NCBI RefSeq assembly: GCF_000247815.1
Contig: NC_021671.1
Location: 27,561,162 to 27,625,161, forward strand
Direction of reading: 5' to 3'
Source of the DNA: Ficedula albicollis
Lineage: Eukaryota; Chordata; Aves; Passeriformes; Muscicapidae
Length of the DNA stretch: 64,000 nt
The first letter of the stretch is position 1. Each line of letters starts with the position of its first letter. A program made the translations under genes and the position numbers. Positions 63,158 to 64,000 of the stretch are shown here, one piece after another. The notes under the pieces were generated by a model. It had not been told where the DNA came from, did no database searches, and saw only the letters and a list, made by a program, of their open reading frames with translations.

Positions 63158-64000
63158 GTGAGCACCTGCCCTAGGGACTTTTCACATTTTGTCCCTTACA
63201 TGTGGTGTAAAACTCAGGCTTGGTATTTAATTAAAGGAAAGGAAAATTAAGCTTATGGTGCAGTGTCAGTAAGTGTTGGTTAATGACAGCTGTCTAAGGC
63301 AGTTTTTGGATAAATTATGTACTGCTATTTATATTCATCAGAAAATTACTTCCTGGTATGTGTGGATATAGGTTCCATGATGGACATCATCCTCTTGTGT
63401 CTTCACTGTATGTTAGAATGTAATATTCAGTGTTTTAATTGAACGCATCTATAATTTTGGCAGAACTTGCTATTCCTGGGTGCTGCTCAGGATATTACTC
63501 AGTGAGGGAACACTCTGTATCTACATACAGAAGTTTCTCCTCTCCACCTGAGCTGTTTCCCTGGCTAAGCTGAATTTACAGTGTCTGCAGATTTCCAGAG
63601 TTTTGCCAGAGGGTGCAAAGCAGGATCAAGGATTAATTCTGACTCTCCTAGAGGGCACAGTAGTATTACCAATGGGCTGCTCAATAAACAATGTGATTTT
63701 TATTGACAGTCTGTTAAGGAGTGAAATAGTGGGCTCAAAATCGTGATGGAGGCGAGGAAGGCAAGTAGCAGAATCAAGTACCTACCCTAGGCTTCAAGAG
63801 AGCAAATTTTTGGCTTATTCAGAGAGCTAGTAGGTGGAATACAAAGGAAGGCAGTTCTGAAGAGTAAATCTGCTATGGAAGGCTGCCAAATTTTGAAGGA
63901 CAGCATTCTCCAAGTACAAGAAGGGTACGTCCTGGAACGTGGATTGACATAACAGGAGACTGACCCCGCTGCCTGAAAGTGAGCTTGTGACTGTGTGAGA
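63158..64000 (+). other. MCF2L: Start of next MCF2L intron
   Basis: GTGAGC donor followed by unique, moderately AT-rich sequence to the end of the window. No exon, repeat or RNA gene was seen. Confidence 0.8.

Overview
This is vertebrate nuclear DNA, almost certainly from a bird. Two things support that. Six CR1 LINE fragments are visible, and CR1 is the dominant bird retroposon; several carry the typical avian 3' end, related to 'gatgatctttaaggtcccttccaac'-type wording. The only recognisable gene is a vertebrate Rho guanine-nucleotide exchange factor. The exact species cannot be read from the sequence.

The only confidently coding DNA is two short exons on the + strand, 53667-53750 and 63043-63157, both with canonical splice sites. 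Spliced together they encode about 66 residues that match the start of the SEC14/CRAL-TRIO-like domain of MCF2L (also called DBS or OST). The reading frame enters the first exon in phase 1, so at least one coding exon lies upstream. I could not identify it. The first ~53 kb is therefore most simply read as a very long 5' intron of MCF2L, possibly with some flanking intergenic DNA at its left end. 53751-63042 is a 9.3 kb intron, and the tail from 63158 is the start of the next intron.

The rest is non-coding. It holds the CR1 fragments, two homopolymer T tracts of about 50 nt, a few GT/A-rich tracts, two short perfect hairpins, a few coding-like but unassigned open frames, and a remarkable number of local direct duplications. 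At least sixteen segments of about 30-620 bp occur twice, or two-and-a-bit times, next to each other at roughly 96-99.7% identity (from 7951 to 57792). They are either a genuine burst of recent tandem duplication or, quite plausibly, an assembly artefact in which two alleles or overlapping contig ends were both kept. They are the most interesting structural signal here.

I found no operon, CRISPR array, RNA gene, complete mobile element or novel multi-gene system. Nearly all open frames in the window have the length and composition expected from chance in non-coding DNA.
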